Positions 8,927 through 17,673 of a stretch of DNA of 39,040 bases are shown in pieces. Source of the stretch: Virgibacillus sp. 7505 (GTDB taxonomy: Bacteria; Bacillota; Bacilli; Bacillales; Amphibacillaceae); NCBI RefSeq assembly GCF_002272135.1, contig NZ_NPBF01000006.1, forward strand, positions 1-39,040. The letters are read 5' to 3'. The translations under genes and the position numbers were made by a program. The first letter of the stretch is position 1; each line of letters starts with the position of its first letter. The notes beneath the pieces are model-generated. The model searched no databases. It was not told where the DNA came from and was given only the letters and a program-made list of their open reading frames with translations.

Positions 8927-10021
8927 CTATTCTCTCCCTAGAATTATTTTCTGTTCTTTATAAGAAGGTCCTTCAATGATCAATTTCCCATCCTCAAAAT
9001 ACAGCTTATCGATCCTCATCTGCCGGTCTCCGCTTGGAGCTTCAGGGTATGTATGCGTGTGATATACAGCATACAAAGTCTCTCCGTCAGGACCGATAGT
9101 CACGCTGTTATGCCCTGGACCAGATATTCCGTTTTCCAAGTCCTTAGCCAGAACCGGATTTTCTTCCGCCTTTTTAAAAGGACCCCTTGGATTATCCGCA
9201 ACTGCATATCCGACAGCATAATCCGCACTTGCAAAGTAATTCGACGAGTACATGAGATAATATTTATCCTCTTCCTTCAGCACAAACGGTCCTTCATTCC
9301 ATTGATAGTCATCCTGGAGTCCTTCCCATTCTTGATCCGGCTGCAACAATAATTGAGGGTCTCCTTTTAACGCTGTCAGATCCTCCGTCATCTCCTGTAC
9401 GAATATTTGACTGACATGATTTCCGTTTATGATGTTTTCCGAGCAGTCTTTCACATAATATAAATACGGAATTCCATCATCGATAAAAATATGACCATCT
9501 ATATAAGAGCCTTCTTCTTGAATGATATCCGCATTCGTTTCTGTAAACGGACCTAGCGGATCAGAGCTGGAAGCTACAGCGATTCGCAAGCTGCCATCCT
9601 TATTGCGGGCACTGTACGTCATCATATACTGGTCACCGTGCTTGATAACCTCAGGTGCCCAAAAGTCACCGGTTGCCCATTGCTTCTCCTGCTCCGTACT
9701 ATCAAATGCCAGCCCTTCTTCTTCCCAGTCGACCATATTATCCGACTCCCAAACCCGAAAACCTATAGAGGCAGCCGAGGTAGCATACATGTAATACTTA
9801 TCTGAATCCTCATCCTTTAACACAAACGGATCACCGATATTCGTTATCCCTTCTATTGGGTTGGTATAAGCCATTTCCTTTTCTTGTATCATCGAAAGAA
9901 CGCTCCTTATCCCTATGACTGAAATAACAGCAGCTGCTATTGCAATCACCAATATCTTTGCGCTGATTCGTTTTCTGATTTTGATCTCCCCTTGATTCAA
10001 GCAGAATGTAAGCGTTATCAA
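8927..10021 (-). CDS. Glycoside hydrolase family 43 protein, membrane-anchored or secreted
   Basis: A five-bladed-propeller GH43 enzyme of about 350 residues. The three acidic catalytic positions are visible: NIGDPFVL (base Asp), SYIDGHIFID (pKa-modulating Asp) and WNEGPFVLKEE (acid Glu). Family members remove arabinose or xylose from plant polysaccharides. The N-terminus KIRKRISAKILVIAIAAAVISVIG is a basic patch plus hydrophobic helix, either signal peptide or anchor, so it works outside the cell. The start is uncertain: TTG codons at 10021 and 10000 lack a ribosome site, while GGGGAG (9986-9991) is perfectly placed for an ATC at 9979. It is the first gene of the operon. Confidence 0.85.
   Translation of the reverse strand: MITLTFCLNQGEIKIRKRISAKILVIAIAAAVISVIGIRSVLSMIQEKEMAYTNPIEGITNIGDPFVLKDEDSDKYYMYATSAASIGFRVWESDNMVDWEEEGLAFDSTEQEKQWATGDFWAPEVIKHGDQYMMTYSARNKDGSLRIAVASSSDPLGPFTETNADIIQEEGSYIDGHIFIDDGIPYLYYVKDCSENIINGNHVSQIFVQEMTEDLTALKGDPQLLLQPDQEWEGLQDDYQWNEGPFVLKEEDKYYLMYSSNYFASADYAVGYAVADNPRGPFKKAEENPVLAKDLENGISGPGHNSVTIGPDGETLYAVYHTHTYPEAPSGDRQMRIDKLYFEDGKLIIEGPSYKEQKIILGRE
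10007..10020. promoter_or_regulatory. cre (CcpA) site near start of GH43 gene
   Basis: TGTAAGCGTTATCA matches the catabolite-responsive element consensus TGWAANCGNTNWCA at every defined position. It lies about 170 bp downstream of the operon promoter, where CcpA would block elongation when a preferred sugar is present. Confidence 0.8.
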
Positions 10022-10140
10022 TATGAACGATCACGAAAAACCATCTTTAACCAACTCTTGTTCCATTCAGAGAACATACATTAAAGATGAAAGCGGAAGG
10101 CGGAAGGCTACTGATAAATCTTTATCACTCCCTTTACACT

Positions 10141-10156
10141 TTAACTAATTGGTTAA
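10141..10156. promoter_or_regulatory. Palindrome TTAAC-N6-GTTAA, candidate operator
   Basis: TTAACTAATTGGTTAA is a near-perfect 16-bp palindrome downstream of the operon promoter, between the sugar operon and the divergent ArsR-type regulator. A related AT-rich palindrome (TTATTA-GT-TAATAA) is at 10234-10247, upstream of the -35. They are candidates for binding by the divergent regulator, which is inference from position. Confidence 0.45.
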
Positions 10157-10167
10157 TTAAGTTATAA

Positions 10168-10181
10168 TGAAAGTGCTTACA
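10168..10181. promoter_or_regulatory. cre-like (CcpA) site at the operon transcription start
   Basis: TGAAAGTGCTTACA differs from the cre consensus at one position. It begins 7 bp beyond the -10 box of the sugar operon promoter, overlapping the expected transcription start, a classic repressing position. Confidence 0.65.
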
Positions 10182-10187
10182 ATTTGT

Positions 10188-10216
10188 ATTATTGATTACA
10201 AAATCTTTGTTGTCAA
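10188..10216 (-). promoter_or_regulatory. Sigma-A promoter of the GH43-ABC-GH2 operon
   Basis: On the minus strand a consensus TTGACA (10211-10216) is followed after 17 bp by AATAAT (10188-10193). The gap from GH43 to the ArsR-type gene (10022-10402) is thus a full regulatory region: promoter, two cre sites and AT-rich palindromes. Confidence 0.75.
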
Positions 10217-10402
10217 CACGTAATTTAATTGCCTTATTAGTTAATAACATGTAATGATAAACCTTAATCAATAAAAAAAGCTATTACGACAACCCTCAGG
10301 GAGTCTTTCGTTAACTGGAAATAAATAAAATATAAAAACTCCAATTGTCTTTTCACGCAACAAGCGGGACAATTAGAAAAAAGCAGCCGGAGGTAACAGT
10401 TC

Positions 10403-11308
10403 ATGCAGCTTGATCTTAGTCAAAAATCATTAAATGTTTATGAGTGTTTAGCGAGCGAAACACGATTAAAAATACTTGAATTGCTTTCTGTCGAGGACCT
10501 GAATATCAGTCAGCTTGCTGCCAAACTCGAAATCAGCAATGCGATTGTTACCCGACATATCCAAAAACTAGAGCAAGCTCAATTAGTTACTTCTTCCAAG
10601 GCAATCGGTAAATCCGGCCAGCAGAAGATAATCCAGCTGAATGTGGATAATATCGAAATCAAGCTGCCAAAGAAAATCTATTCGAAATTTGAAAACAGGA
10701 TGACCCATCTAAAACTTGGCCACTATACGGATTATTCCGTCCAGCCAACCTGCGGACTAGCAAGCACTGAAAAGATAATTGGCAGACTTGATGATCCGAA
10801 ATATTTCATGGACGGCGAACGTATGGATGCTTCTTTACTGTGGCTTTCTTCGGGCTATGTGGTATATAAAGTGCCGAACCTATTAAAGAAAAGTGAAAAA
10901 CCAGAGATGCTTGAAATCAGCTTGGAAATAGCATCTGAATTCCCCGGTTCCAATAATGTCTGGCCGAGCGATATCAGCTTTTATATCAATAACATCAAAG
11001 TCGGCACGTGGACATGTCCAGGGAACTTCTCGGATGTAAGAGGTTTTTATACACCAAACTGGTGGGAGGATACAAACAGTCAATACGGTTTGCTGAAGCA
11101 TCTGCGAATCAATCATGGGTCTACTCATATTGACGGAGAGTTTTTGTCTGACGTGACTATTGAGGATCTAGGACTTGAATCGCATCATCTTATAGAAATT
11201 AAGCTTGCAGTTGAGCCTGATGCTAAGCATGTTGGGGGACTGACGTTATTTGGTCAGGGGTTCGGCAACCATGATCAGGATATAAACGTGAACTTGTATT
11301 ATTCTTGA
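10403..11308 (+). CDS. ArsR-family transcriptional regulator with C-terminal sensor-like domain
   Basis: The 301-residue protein starts with an ArsR/winged-helix DNA-binding domain (residues about 8-85: ASETRLKILELLSVEDLNISQLAAKLEIS...RHIQKLEQAQLV). The remaining 200 residues are a beta-rich domain containing WPSDISFYINNIKVGTWTCPG. That is far longer than a classical metal-sensing ArsR (about 100 residues), and no CxC metal motif is seen. GGAGGTAACAGTTC precedes the ATG. It is divergent from the GH43-ABC-GH2 operon and most likely controls it in response to a sugar. The ligand is unknown. Confidence 0.85.
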   Translation: MQLDLSQKSLNVYECLASETRLKILELLSVEDLNISQLAAKLEISNAIVTRHIQKLEQAQLVTSSKAIGKSGQQKIIQLNVDNIEIKLPKKIYSKFENRMTHLKLGHYTDYSVQPTCGLASTEKIIGRLDDPKYFMDGERMDASLLWLSSGYVVYKVPNLLKKSEKPEMLEISLEIASEFPGSNNVWPSDISFYINNIKVGTWTCPGNFSDVRGFYTPNWWEDTNSQYGLLKHLRINHGSTHIDGEFLSDVTIEDLGLESHHLIEIKLAVEPDAKHVGGLTLFGQGFGNHDQDINVNLYYS

Positions 11309-11328
11309 TTCAAGGTATTGCCCATGCA

Positions 11329-11360
11329 AAAACGGCATCCCCTTATCTGGATGCCGTTTA
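11329..11360. terminator. Bidirectional terminator between regulator and ABC permease
   Basis: AAACGGCATCC pairs with GGATGCCGTTT around an 8-nt loop. The minus-strand reading ends in TTTTT (downstream of the ABC-2 permease). The plus reading ends in a weaker TTTATAT after the ArsR-type gene. Confidence 0.8.
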
Positions 11361-11403
11361 TATCTCATACCTGATCTTCCTACCATACAAAATTCAGCCA
11401 TAC

Positions 11404-12096
11404 CTAGAAATCTTTCTTCACTGCCTTACCAATAACAAGATAAGCAATGATGAACCCGATGATACCAAGCACCACCGGCACAGCAGTGAAAGAGAACAAA
11501 TTCGTGCCATCGCTATTAATCGAAGATGATAAAATAACAATAATCAAAATTGAGGATGTGATCGTAGCAGGTACGGAATATTTCCTCATTCCGAAAAACA
11601 ACGGAATAAGCGACATCCCCGCCACTGAAATCCCAGTGACCAACAGATGCCCCGTGTTTTCCCATAGTAGATTGATCGGGAATGAAAACCACAAGATTCC
11701 GTATATGTTATTCAGCAGACCGAAGATAATCGATAGCAGAAATACCGATACAAGAAACAATACAAATGTTAATAAGCTTATGACAATCACTTTAGCCATG
11801 AGCAATTGCTTCCGACTAACAGGTGTCGTGAACAAGACTGTTATCGTTTTACTCTTAAACTCCTCAATAACCATGTTCGATAGCAGAACCGAGGCATAAA
11901 TGACAAATGCAGCTACCGCCATAACCTCAATGAACATCATAATTTCATCTGCGCTGGCAATAGAATCAGCGGTTATTTCCGTATCAACTCCAAGCAATAG
12001 AAGGATACCAAGTATTCCAGCGTTTATTGAAAGGAATGTCACACCTACTGTTAGGAAGTTCATTCTCTTCATTTCTAACCTCATCAGATTAAGCAT
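11404..12096 (-). CDS. ABC-2 type transporter permease
   Basis: About 230 residues with six hydrophobic helices, the inner-membrane subunit of an ABC-2 exporter. Segments such as VIEEFKSKTITVLFTTPVSRKQLLMAKVI are typical of BcrB/lantibiotic-immunity-type permeases. The frame is open to 12180, but the ATG at 12096 has a good ribosome site (GGAAGGGAG) and overlaps the end of the ATPase gene by 8 bp, so MLNLMRLEMKRMNFL is the preferred start. It pairs with the upstream ATPase and lies downstream of a two-component system. Export of, or immunity to, a peptide antibiotic is the usual role, unproven here. Confidence 0.85.
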   Translation of the reverse strand: MLNLMRLEMKRMNFLTVGVTFLSINAGILGILLLLGVDTEITADSIASADEIMMFIEVMAVAAFVIYASVLLSNMVIEEFKSKTITVLFTTPVSRKQLLMAKVIVISLLTFVLFLVSVFLLSIIFGLLNNIYGILWFSFPINLLWENTGHLLVTGISVAGMSLIPLFFGMRKYSVPATITSSILIIVILSSSINSDGTNLFSFTAVPVVLGIIGFIIAYLVIGKAVKKDF

Positions 12097-13015
12097 GTTT
12101 TTTGCTCCCTTCCATCCGCTGCATGAAATAGCCTTCCAGAGATAAATTTTTATTGTTGATTTTCCCGATTTCGACGCCATTGCGAACCATCGCCAGTATA
12201 ATATCGTTCTGGGAGATAGCAGGATCGTAGACGTTGATCAGATCCTCTTCTTCTTTCACTTGGAAATTTTTCGCTTGAAGCTCATGCTCCAATACATAAG
12301 CTGCTTTTGGATAGTCGGATACCGAAAGCTCGATATGCTCTGTGTGATTGCCTCGTATTTCTGCCATGGATGTTTCTTCGACTAATCTGCCTTCCCTGAT
12401 AATGCCGATTGTATCTGCAACGTGTTCGATTTCCCCAAGTATGTGACTAGAGATTAACAGCGTAACTCCGTACTGCCTGCTGAGCTTATAAAACAAATCC
12501 CGCAGCTCCTGCATGCCGATTGGATCCAAGCCATTCACCGGCTCGTCTAAAATCAATAGCTCGGGCTTTGTCACGATGGCTCTCGCAATACCCAATCTCT
12601 GCTTCATACCAAGCGAAAATTCTTTGACTTGTACGTCTTCCACGTTATTCAAATTCACTAATGCCAACGCCTCCGAGATAGCATCCTTCTTGTAGTAGCC
12701 CATGTATTCACAATAGATCTCCAGATTCTTTCTGGCAGATAGTTTATCGTAAAAAATAGGATATTCAATGATGCAGCCTATTCGTTTAAGTACTTCATGA
12801 GAATTGGCTTGCAGCCTCGTCCCGAGCACCTCTATGTCCCCAGCGGTTGGTTTGATGAGGCTGGTCATCATCTTCATGATGGTTGTTTTTCCCGCACCAT
12901 TCGGACCGAGGAATCCATATATTTCGCCGCGCTTCACATTCATACTGACATTGGAAACAACGTCCTTCCCGCGGTACCCCTTTGTCAGCTGATGCGTTCT
13001 GATAGCATATGTCAT
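12089..13015 (-). CDS. ABC transporter ATP-binding protein, BcrA-like
   Basis: A 308-residue ATPase with Walker A GPNGAGKTT at residues 37-45, Q-loop, signature LGMKQRLGIA, Walker B LLILDEPVNGLDP and H-loop ISSH. The C-terminal 80 residues form the extension seen in drug and bacitracin/lantibiotic-resistance ATPases. It energises the ABC-2 permease encoded directly downstream with overlapping ends. It starts 57 nt after the sensor kinase gene with no terminator between, so a four-gene operon (regulator, kinase, ATPase, permease) is likely. Confidence 0.92.
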   Translation of the reverse strand: MTYAIRTHQLTKGYRGKDVVSNVSMNVKRGEIYGFLGPNGAGKTTIMKMMTSLIKPTAGDIEVLGTRLQANSHEVLKRIGCIIEYPIFYDKLSARKNLEIYCEYMGYYKKDAISEALALVNLNNVEDVQVKEFSLGMKQRLGIARAIVTKPELLILDEPVNGLDPIGMQELRDLFYKLSRQYGVTLLISSHILGEIEHVADTIGIIREGRLVEETSMAEIRGNHTEHIELSVSDYPKAAYVLEHELQAKNFQVKEEEDLINVYDPAISQNDIILAMVRNGVEIGKINNKNLSLEGYFMQRMEGSKKHA

Positions 13016-13072
13016 AAGCTAACCCCTTTTCGTTGATTTCCTTCACTTTACCAAAGGAAACTGTCATTCCAC

Positions 13073-14047
13073 TTACGGAATCCTTACGACTTTCTTAAGT
13101 TTGCTGTAATCGTTTATTTTGGGCTTCGGGAATGTAAGTGTAAAGGTGGTTTTCATATTTGGTATACTGGTGAAATGGATTTTCCCCTGCATTTGCTCCG
13201 TCAAGCGCTTGGCGATCATCAGCCCAAGACCACTGCCCTGTGCTGTGGAGGTTCTCGCATCATCCCCTGTGTAAAGCCGCTCGAAGATCCGATCTTTATC
13301 AGCTTCCTGAATTCCTCTTCCTTTATCCCACACCTCTATATAGACGTTCTCCTCGTCCTGACGCAAGGTCATCCCAACGGTTTTTCCATCCTTCCCGTAG
13401 CGAATGCTATTGGACAATAGATTTTCTAAAATACGTGTCAGCGCAGCCGGATCTGCTTCTATATAAATCGACTCCTCTGGCAAATCAATATGTACGGCAA
13501 ATCCCTTACTTGTTAACGTATCGTAATAGCCAAGTATCGCTTTGCGGCAAACCTCGTTCAGCTGAATCCGTTCCATTTCCAGCTGCCAATCCTCTGATTC
13601 GAGCTTCGCCAGGTCAAAGAAGGTATTGATCAATCCCGCAACCTCCATAACCTTTACTTGAACCTTGCCCAGAAGCACTTCTCTCTCTTGCGCACTAAAC
13701 TGCTTGTCATGCTGAATCGTCTCTATATATCCAGAAATAACGGTGAGCGGTGTTTTCAAATCATGTGAAACATTCGAAAGCATCCGATTAGTGGATATCC
13801 GGAGGCGCGCCAGATCTGCCATGGATTCCTGGTGAAAATCCAGTAAATTATTAATCTCGTTCAGCAAATCGCGCAATCGCTGGTCTTCCGTCACGAGCAA
13901 TAACCGCTCAGCAGAATCCGTTGCAGTAATAGCTTTGAGTTTCACGGTCATATACTGCAGTTGCCTGCTCATTTTCTTCTTTGTCCGGAAGTGCAGAAAC
14001 AGCAAAATACCTATGCACACTACCAAAAAGGCAACAACATAAATCAT
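13073..14047 (-). CDS. Sensor histidine kinase, OmpR-partner type
   Basis: About 324 residues. One N-terminal membrane helix (residues 1-20) is followed by a short coiled linker. The DHp domain has the phospho-accepting His95 in SNVSHDLKTPLTVISGY. The HATPase domain carries N box ILENLLSNSIRYG, G1 WDKGRGIQE and G2 GSGLGLMIAKRL. No extracellular sensor domain is visible, which suggests sensing within the membrane or through the associated ABC transporter. The ATG at 14047 overlaps the response-regulator stop (ATGA) and has GGAG 8 nt upstream, so it is preferred over the ATG at 14080. Confidence 0.9.
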   Translation of the reverse strand: MIYVVAFLVVCIGILLFLHFRTKKKMSRQLQYMTVKLKAITATDSAERLLLVTEDQRLRDLLNEINNLLDFHQESMADLARLRISTNRMLSNVSHDLKTPLTVISGYIETIQHDKQFSAQEREVLLGKVQVKVMEVAGLINTFFDLAKLESEDWQLEMERIQLNEVCRKAILGYYDTLTSKGFAVHIDLPEESIYIEADPAALTRILENLLSNSIRYGKDGKTVGMTLRQDEENVYIEVWDKGRGIQEADKDRIFERLYTGDDARTSTAQGSGLGLMIAKRLTEQMQGKIHFTSIPNMKTTFTLTFPKPKINDYSKLKKVVRIP

Positions 14048-14742
14048 GTGCTTATCTCCATCTTGTAACCAATGCCCCATATCGTTTTTATATACTTAGG
14101 AGCAGACGCATCATCCTCAACCTTTTCCCGCAATCTGCGGATATGTACATTAATGACATTATCATCTCCGTAATAGGCTTCCTTCCACACACTTTCAAAC
14201 AGCTGCCCTTTTGTGAATACTTGATTTGGACTTGTTGCAAGCAAGCGTAAAATCTGGAATTCCTTTGCTGTCAGATTAACAGGCTCCCCTTTTTTGCTGA
14301 CAGAGAAGTTATTCAAATCAATACGCAAATCATGCACACTCACGACTTGCTCCTTCTCTTCGTATGGCTGACTATACTGCTTCGACCGCCGCAGCGCCGC
14401 CTTCACCCTCGCGGTTAATTCAATGAGCGAAAATGGCTTTCCTATGTAATCATCTGCACCAAACCCAAGCCCCAGCGCCTTATCCACATCACTATCCTTC
14501 GCAGACATGATGAGTATCGGCAGCATGCTCTCACGCCTGATCAGCTGCACAATATCCAGCCCGTTATAAGCAGGCAGCATCAAATCAAGAATAATCAGAT
14601 CTACGCTTTCCTGCGCAAACAGATCCAACGCCGCCTGCCCGTCAAATGCGGAGAAAACCGTATATCCTTCCTTCTTTAAATGAGTGGCGACCATCTCATT
14701 AATTTGGGTATCGTCCTCAACTAGCAGTATCTTTTCATTCAT
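14044..14742 (-). CDS. OmpR-family response regulator
   Basis: A 232-residue regulator. The receiver domain spans residues 1-115 with acidic pocket ED10-11 and phospho-acceptor Asp53 (LIILDLMLP), the Thr/Ser switch in MSAKDSD and Lys in IGKPFS. The C-terminal winged helix (residues 130-230) ends with DNVINVHIRRLREKVEDD and KTIWGIGYKM. It is cotranscribed with the kinase and ABC genes. The likely target is the ABC pair itself, as in peptide-antibiotic detoxification modules; that is inference from order. Confidence 0.92.
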   Translation of the reverse strand: MNEKILLVEDDTQINEMVATHLKKEGYTVFSAFDGQAALDLFAQESVDLIILDLMLPAYNGLDIVQLIRRESMLPILIMSAKDSDVDKALGLGFGADDYIGKPFSLIELTARVKAALRRSKQYSQPYEEKEQVVSVHDLRIDLNNFSVSKKGEPVNLTAKEFQILRLLATSPNQVFTKGQLFESVWKEAYYGDDNVINVHIRRLREKVEDDASAPKYIKTIWGIGYKMEIST

Positions 14743-14845
14743 TTTTTCACTTCTTTCTCTCGAGGTATCACATTTTATATACGTACAGTATACGGGAAAA
14801 CTAGAGCTGATTTTGTTTTATTTCTGATCTTTGACATGGTCCCCA

Positions 14846-14880
14846 AATAAAAAACAGCCTCCTATATACTGGAGGCTGTC
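14846..14880 (-). terminator. Terminator of the chemoreceptor gene
   Basis: On the minus strand ACAGCCTCC pairs with GGAGGCTGT and is followed by TTTTTTATTT. It starts next to the stop codon of the methyl-accepting protein gene. Confidence 0.85.
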
Positions 14881-14883
14881 CCT

Positions 14884-16581
14884 TTAGAATTTAAATTTCG
14901 CCAATGCTGCTTGTAAATCCATCGCCATCCCCGAAAGAGCTTCCGACGAAGCAGAAATCTCTTCCATAGCGGCAGATTGCTGCTGTGATGCTGCTGCATT
15001 CGTTTCATTGGATTCAGCATTTTCACGTGCCGTCATCTTGACTTTGTCCATTACTCCTACAATGCTTTTACTTCCGACCGAGACTCCTTCAATTGTTTGA
15101 GAGACTTCCTGGACGTTGTTGGTCACTTGGTCGATAGCTTGTTTTATTGACTGGAATGATTCATTAACGTTTTCTGTTTTTCTGATGCCTTCTTCCACAT
15201 TTTCTGCACCGTACTGCATGGCTGAAACAGCTTTATCTGTTTCAGCTTGGATATCCGAAATGAGAGAAGTAATCAGTTGAGTGGAATTAGCCGATTGCTC
15301 AGCTAGTTTTCTCACTTCATCCGCAACTACAGCAAAGCCTTTGCCTTGCTCACCAGCTCTGGCGGCTTCAATTGCCGCATTCAACGCCAGTAGATTCGTT
15401 TGATTTGAAATATCACTGATCAGATTGACGATTGTCCCGATTTCTTTTGATTTTTTATCTAGCCCATTAACGAATAAACCAATTTCTGTTACGGAGTTAT
15501 TGATTTCACTCATCTGTTTTACAACAGCAAGCACAGCTTCTGTTCCATCCTGCGAATTGCGGGATGCAGCATCTGACAACGACATGATTGATTGGCTGTT
15601 CGTTTGTGCCTCTTTTACACGTGTCTGCATATGCTCAACAGACGCTACTACTTCTTCCACATGATGCATGGTGAGCTCTGTACCATTAGCTGCTGTCTGA
15701 GTTGCCGCGGCTATCAGTTCTGCAGATTTAGAGCTTTCTTCTGCACTGGCCGTCAATTCTTCAGATGAAGCTGCTACTTGATCAGATGTCTCAGCGATTG
15801 TTTTCATAACATCTGACAGGTTCTCCCGCATCTCACTTAGATTCATTGTCAACTGTCCAATTTCATCGTTTGAAGAATCCTCAACAACGTCAGAAAAATC
15901 ACCTTTACCTGCATTGTGCATCGCCTGAGAGATGCGACCCAGTCTTTTCTTAATACCTCGGGTGAAGAACAGTACCACCACGATGGCTACAATGACCACG
16001 ATGACCAAGACTGCAAGGAATATTTTTGTGAAATCAGCAATACTTGATGCAACCATGCTATCCGAAGCCCCGACATACCATATGCCAACAACTTCTCCCT
16101 GGTCATTTTTTATTGGTGAATAAGCTGTCTGGTAACTGTTCCCGACTACCTTAGCTTCCCCATAATAGTTTTCTTCCTTCTCAATAACAGCTTGTTTAAC
16201 TGCATTTGAAACCTGTGTTCCGACAGCGCGTTCCCCATCTGTCATTACATTCGTAGCAACACGAGTATCCTGTTGAAAGATCGTTACGGTATCCCCTGTC
16301 AATTCCCCTATTCGATCAACAAGATCAAAGTTGTCGTTCATTTTGGTTTCACCTTTGTACAAGGCACCATCCCTGATTTCCCAGGAACCGGGATGAACTG
16401 CATCAATATATTCTTCGGCAAGCTGCAAATCCGATTTAGCTTTTTCTAATGCAATTCCTTTCATTCCATGCGTCATATTATTCATTACCACATACGAGAT
16501 AATTCCAGCGAATAGTAGGACTACTGTTAACACAAGTAAATTAATTTTTGTGCCAAGCTTAAGACGATTGATGACTCTCAT
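14884..16581 (-). CDS. Methyl-accepting chemotaxis protein with single Cache domain
   Basis: A 565-residue transmembrane chemoreceptor. The order is: helix 1 (about 10-32); extracellular Cache-type sensor domain (35-185, with [16 protein letters not shown] and [18 protein letters not shown]); helix 2 (about 190-212); HAMP domain (213-265); coiled methylation helices; and the conserved signalling tip ([32 protein letters not shown]). It controls CheA activity in response to a small ligand, probably an organic acid, which cannot be read. The ATG follows GGAGGGTGACTA. A sigma-D promoter lies upstream, linking it to the motility regulon. Confidence 0.93.
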   Translation of the reverse strand: MRVINRLKLGTKINLLVLTVVLLFAGIISYVVMNNMTHGMKGIALEKAKSDLQLAEEYIDAVHPGSWEIRDGALYKGETKMNDNFDLVDRIGELTGDTVTIFQQDTRVATNVMTDGERAVGTQVSNAVKQAVIEKEENYYGEAKVVGNSYQTAYSPIKNDQGEVVGIWYVGASDSMVASSIADFTKIFLAVLVIVVIVAIVVVLFFTRGIKKRLGRISQAMHNAGKGDFSDVVEDSSNDEIGQLTMNLSEMRENLSDVMKTIAETSDQVAASSEELTASAEESSKSAELIAAATQTAANGTELTMHHVEEVVASVEHMQTRVKEAQTNSQSIMSLSDAASRNSQDGTEAVLAVVKQMSEINNSVTEIGLFVNGLDKKSKEIGTIVNLISDISNQTNLLALNAAIEAARAGEQGKGFAVVADEVRKLAEQSANSTQLITSLISDIQAETDKAVSAMQYGAENVEEGIRKTENVNESFQSIKQAIDQVTNNVQEVSQTIEGVSVGSKSIVGVMDKVKMTARENAESNETNAAASQQQSAAMEEISASSEALSGMAMDLQAALAKFKF

Positions 16582-16673
16582 TAGTCACCCTCCTGAAGTT
16601 TTCTAACCACTACCGCCGTGAAATTAGCTCGAATGTAATGATGATGCGTTTCCCGTTTACAGTGGCTTAACAT

Positions 16674-16698
16674 ATATCGGCTATATTTTTCAAATTTA
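16674..16698 (-). promoter_or_regulatory. Sigma-D (motility) promoter for the chemoreceptor gene
   Basis: On the minus strand GCCGATAT at 16674-16681 matches the sigma-D -10 element at all eight positions. TAAA is at 16695-16698, 13 bp away; the usual spacing is about 15, so an overlapping TTTA is an alternative -35. The gene downstream is a chemoreceptor, which fits. Confidence 0.7.
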
Positions 16699-16771
16699 AA
16701 CATGTAAAATGTGGGGTTGGCAGAAAAATAATTTCAATTTGAGATAAGGATGATTTCCTTATAGAGAAAAA

Positions 16772-16801
16772 CAAAAAAAGCGGCTGTAATTCAGCCACTT
16801 C
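16772..16801 (-). terminator. Terminator of the 16823-17503 gene
   Basis: On the minus strand AAGTGGCTG, a five-base loop and CAGCCGCTT form a stem (one mismatch) followed by TTTTTTTGTTTTT. Confidence 0.8.
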
Positions 16802-16822
16802 AGTACCAATTGGAATTCCAGC

Positions 16823-17503
16823 TCAGCCTCTCAAATCCGGATATAGTTTTATCATAGCGTCCGAAATCATGTCAGCCATTTCTCTTGCTTGTTTTTCAAT
16901 TTGATCATACACTGCAATGTCCTTTTCGTAATCCTTATTGATCATGTATACAGCTTCCTGCTTCGTTAGGGCCAAATGCTGATAAAACATTCCTCTCACC
17001 TGCTCCACTGGCAGAAACCTGTTTACACTGTTAAGGAAAACAGCTATTTTATCCGCATTTTCATACCATTTTCTTTCTGCTTCATTTGCAGCCTGAGTAT
17101 TGCCCGCGAGCGCAGCCTTCACCAGATCTGCTGCCACCAAGAGATGCTCTTTAATTAGTGCTGCGTACATGTTGGCAGCATTATCTCCATAAATCGGGCG
17201 GAACATATTCCCCATATCCTCCGCATTTTTCAAGAGACGCGCTAAAACAAAATTCACATCTGGCAAATTGAAAGTAAGACTGATGATAGCCATTCGCGTC
17301 CAAGCAACATGCTCTTCCCAAAGGCTCCGTTCATTACGCATCAATTCAACTTCTCTTTGTGTATAACATTCGTTTGGCTGATTGTTGTGTTGCACATATC
17401 CATAGGATGGATTGTAATTTTGTCTGAGATATGTATCCTCTGGTGTTATATAAGTGTTGTGATTTGGAACCTGATTAGGAAATTCTCTATTGTAATAATA
17501 CAT
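16823..17503 (-). CDS. Conserved helical hypothetical protein (family often misnamed acetylglutamate kinase)
   Basis: About 226 residues. The first 50 are low-complexity, rich in Asn, Tyr, Pro and Gln. The rest is all-helical with conserved stretches WEEHVAWTRMAIIS, ALIKEHLLVAADLVKAALAGNTQAANEAERKWYENADKIA and LALTKQEAVYMINKDYEKDIAVYDQIEKQAREMADM. I recall this family as widespread in Bacillaceae and repeatedly mislabelled as acetylglutamate kinase; nothing of an amino-acid-kinase fold is present. The ATG at 17503 has GGGGGAG 6 nt upstream, so it is preferred to the codon at 17518. It is a single gene with its own terminator. Function unknown. Confidence 0.8.
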   Translation of the reverse strand: MYYYNREFPNQVPNHNTYITPEDTYLRQNYNPSYGYVQHNNQPNECYTQREVELMRNERSLWEEHVAWTRMAIISLTFNLPDVNFVLARLLKNAEDMGNMFRPIYGDNAANMYAALIKEHLLVAADLVKAALAGNTQAANEAERKWYENADKIAVFLNSVNRFLPVEQVRGMFYQHLALTKQEAVYMINKDYEKDIAVYDQIEKQAREMADMISDAMIKLYPDLRG

Positions 17504-17673
17504 GAACTTCTCCCCCATACTTATATCCTTTAACGTTTACAGTGTATTCGTTATTGGAAGCTGGGTGCTTGTTTATCTGAATCTATAAAGGTCTTTCGTT
17601 TTTTTCTGGAACGATTAAATACCCATTAATTGAATCGTTACGACACTTAACACCTTTCATCTTAGATACTTAA

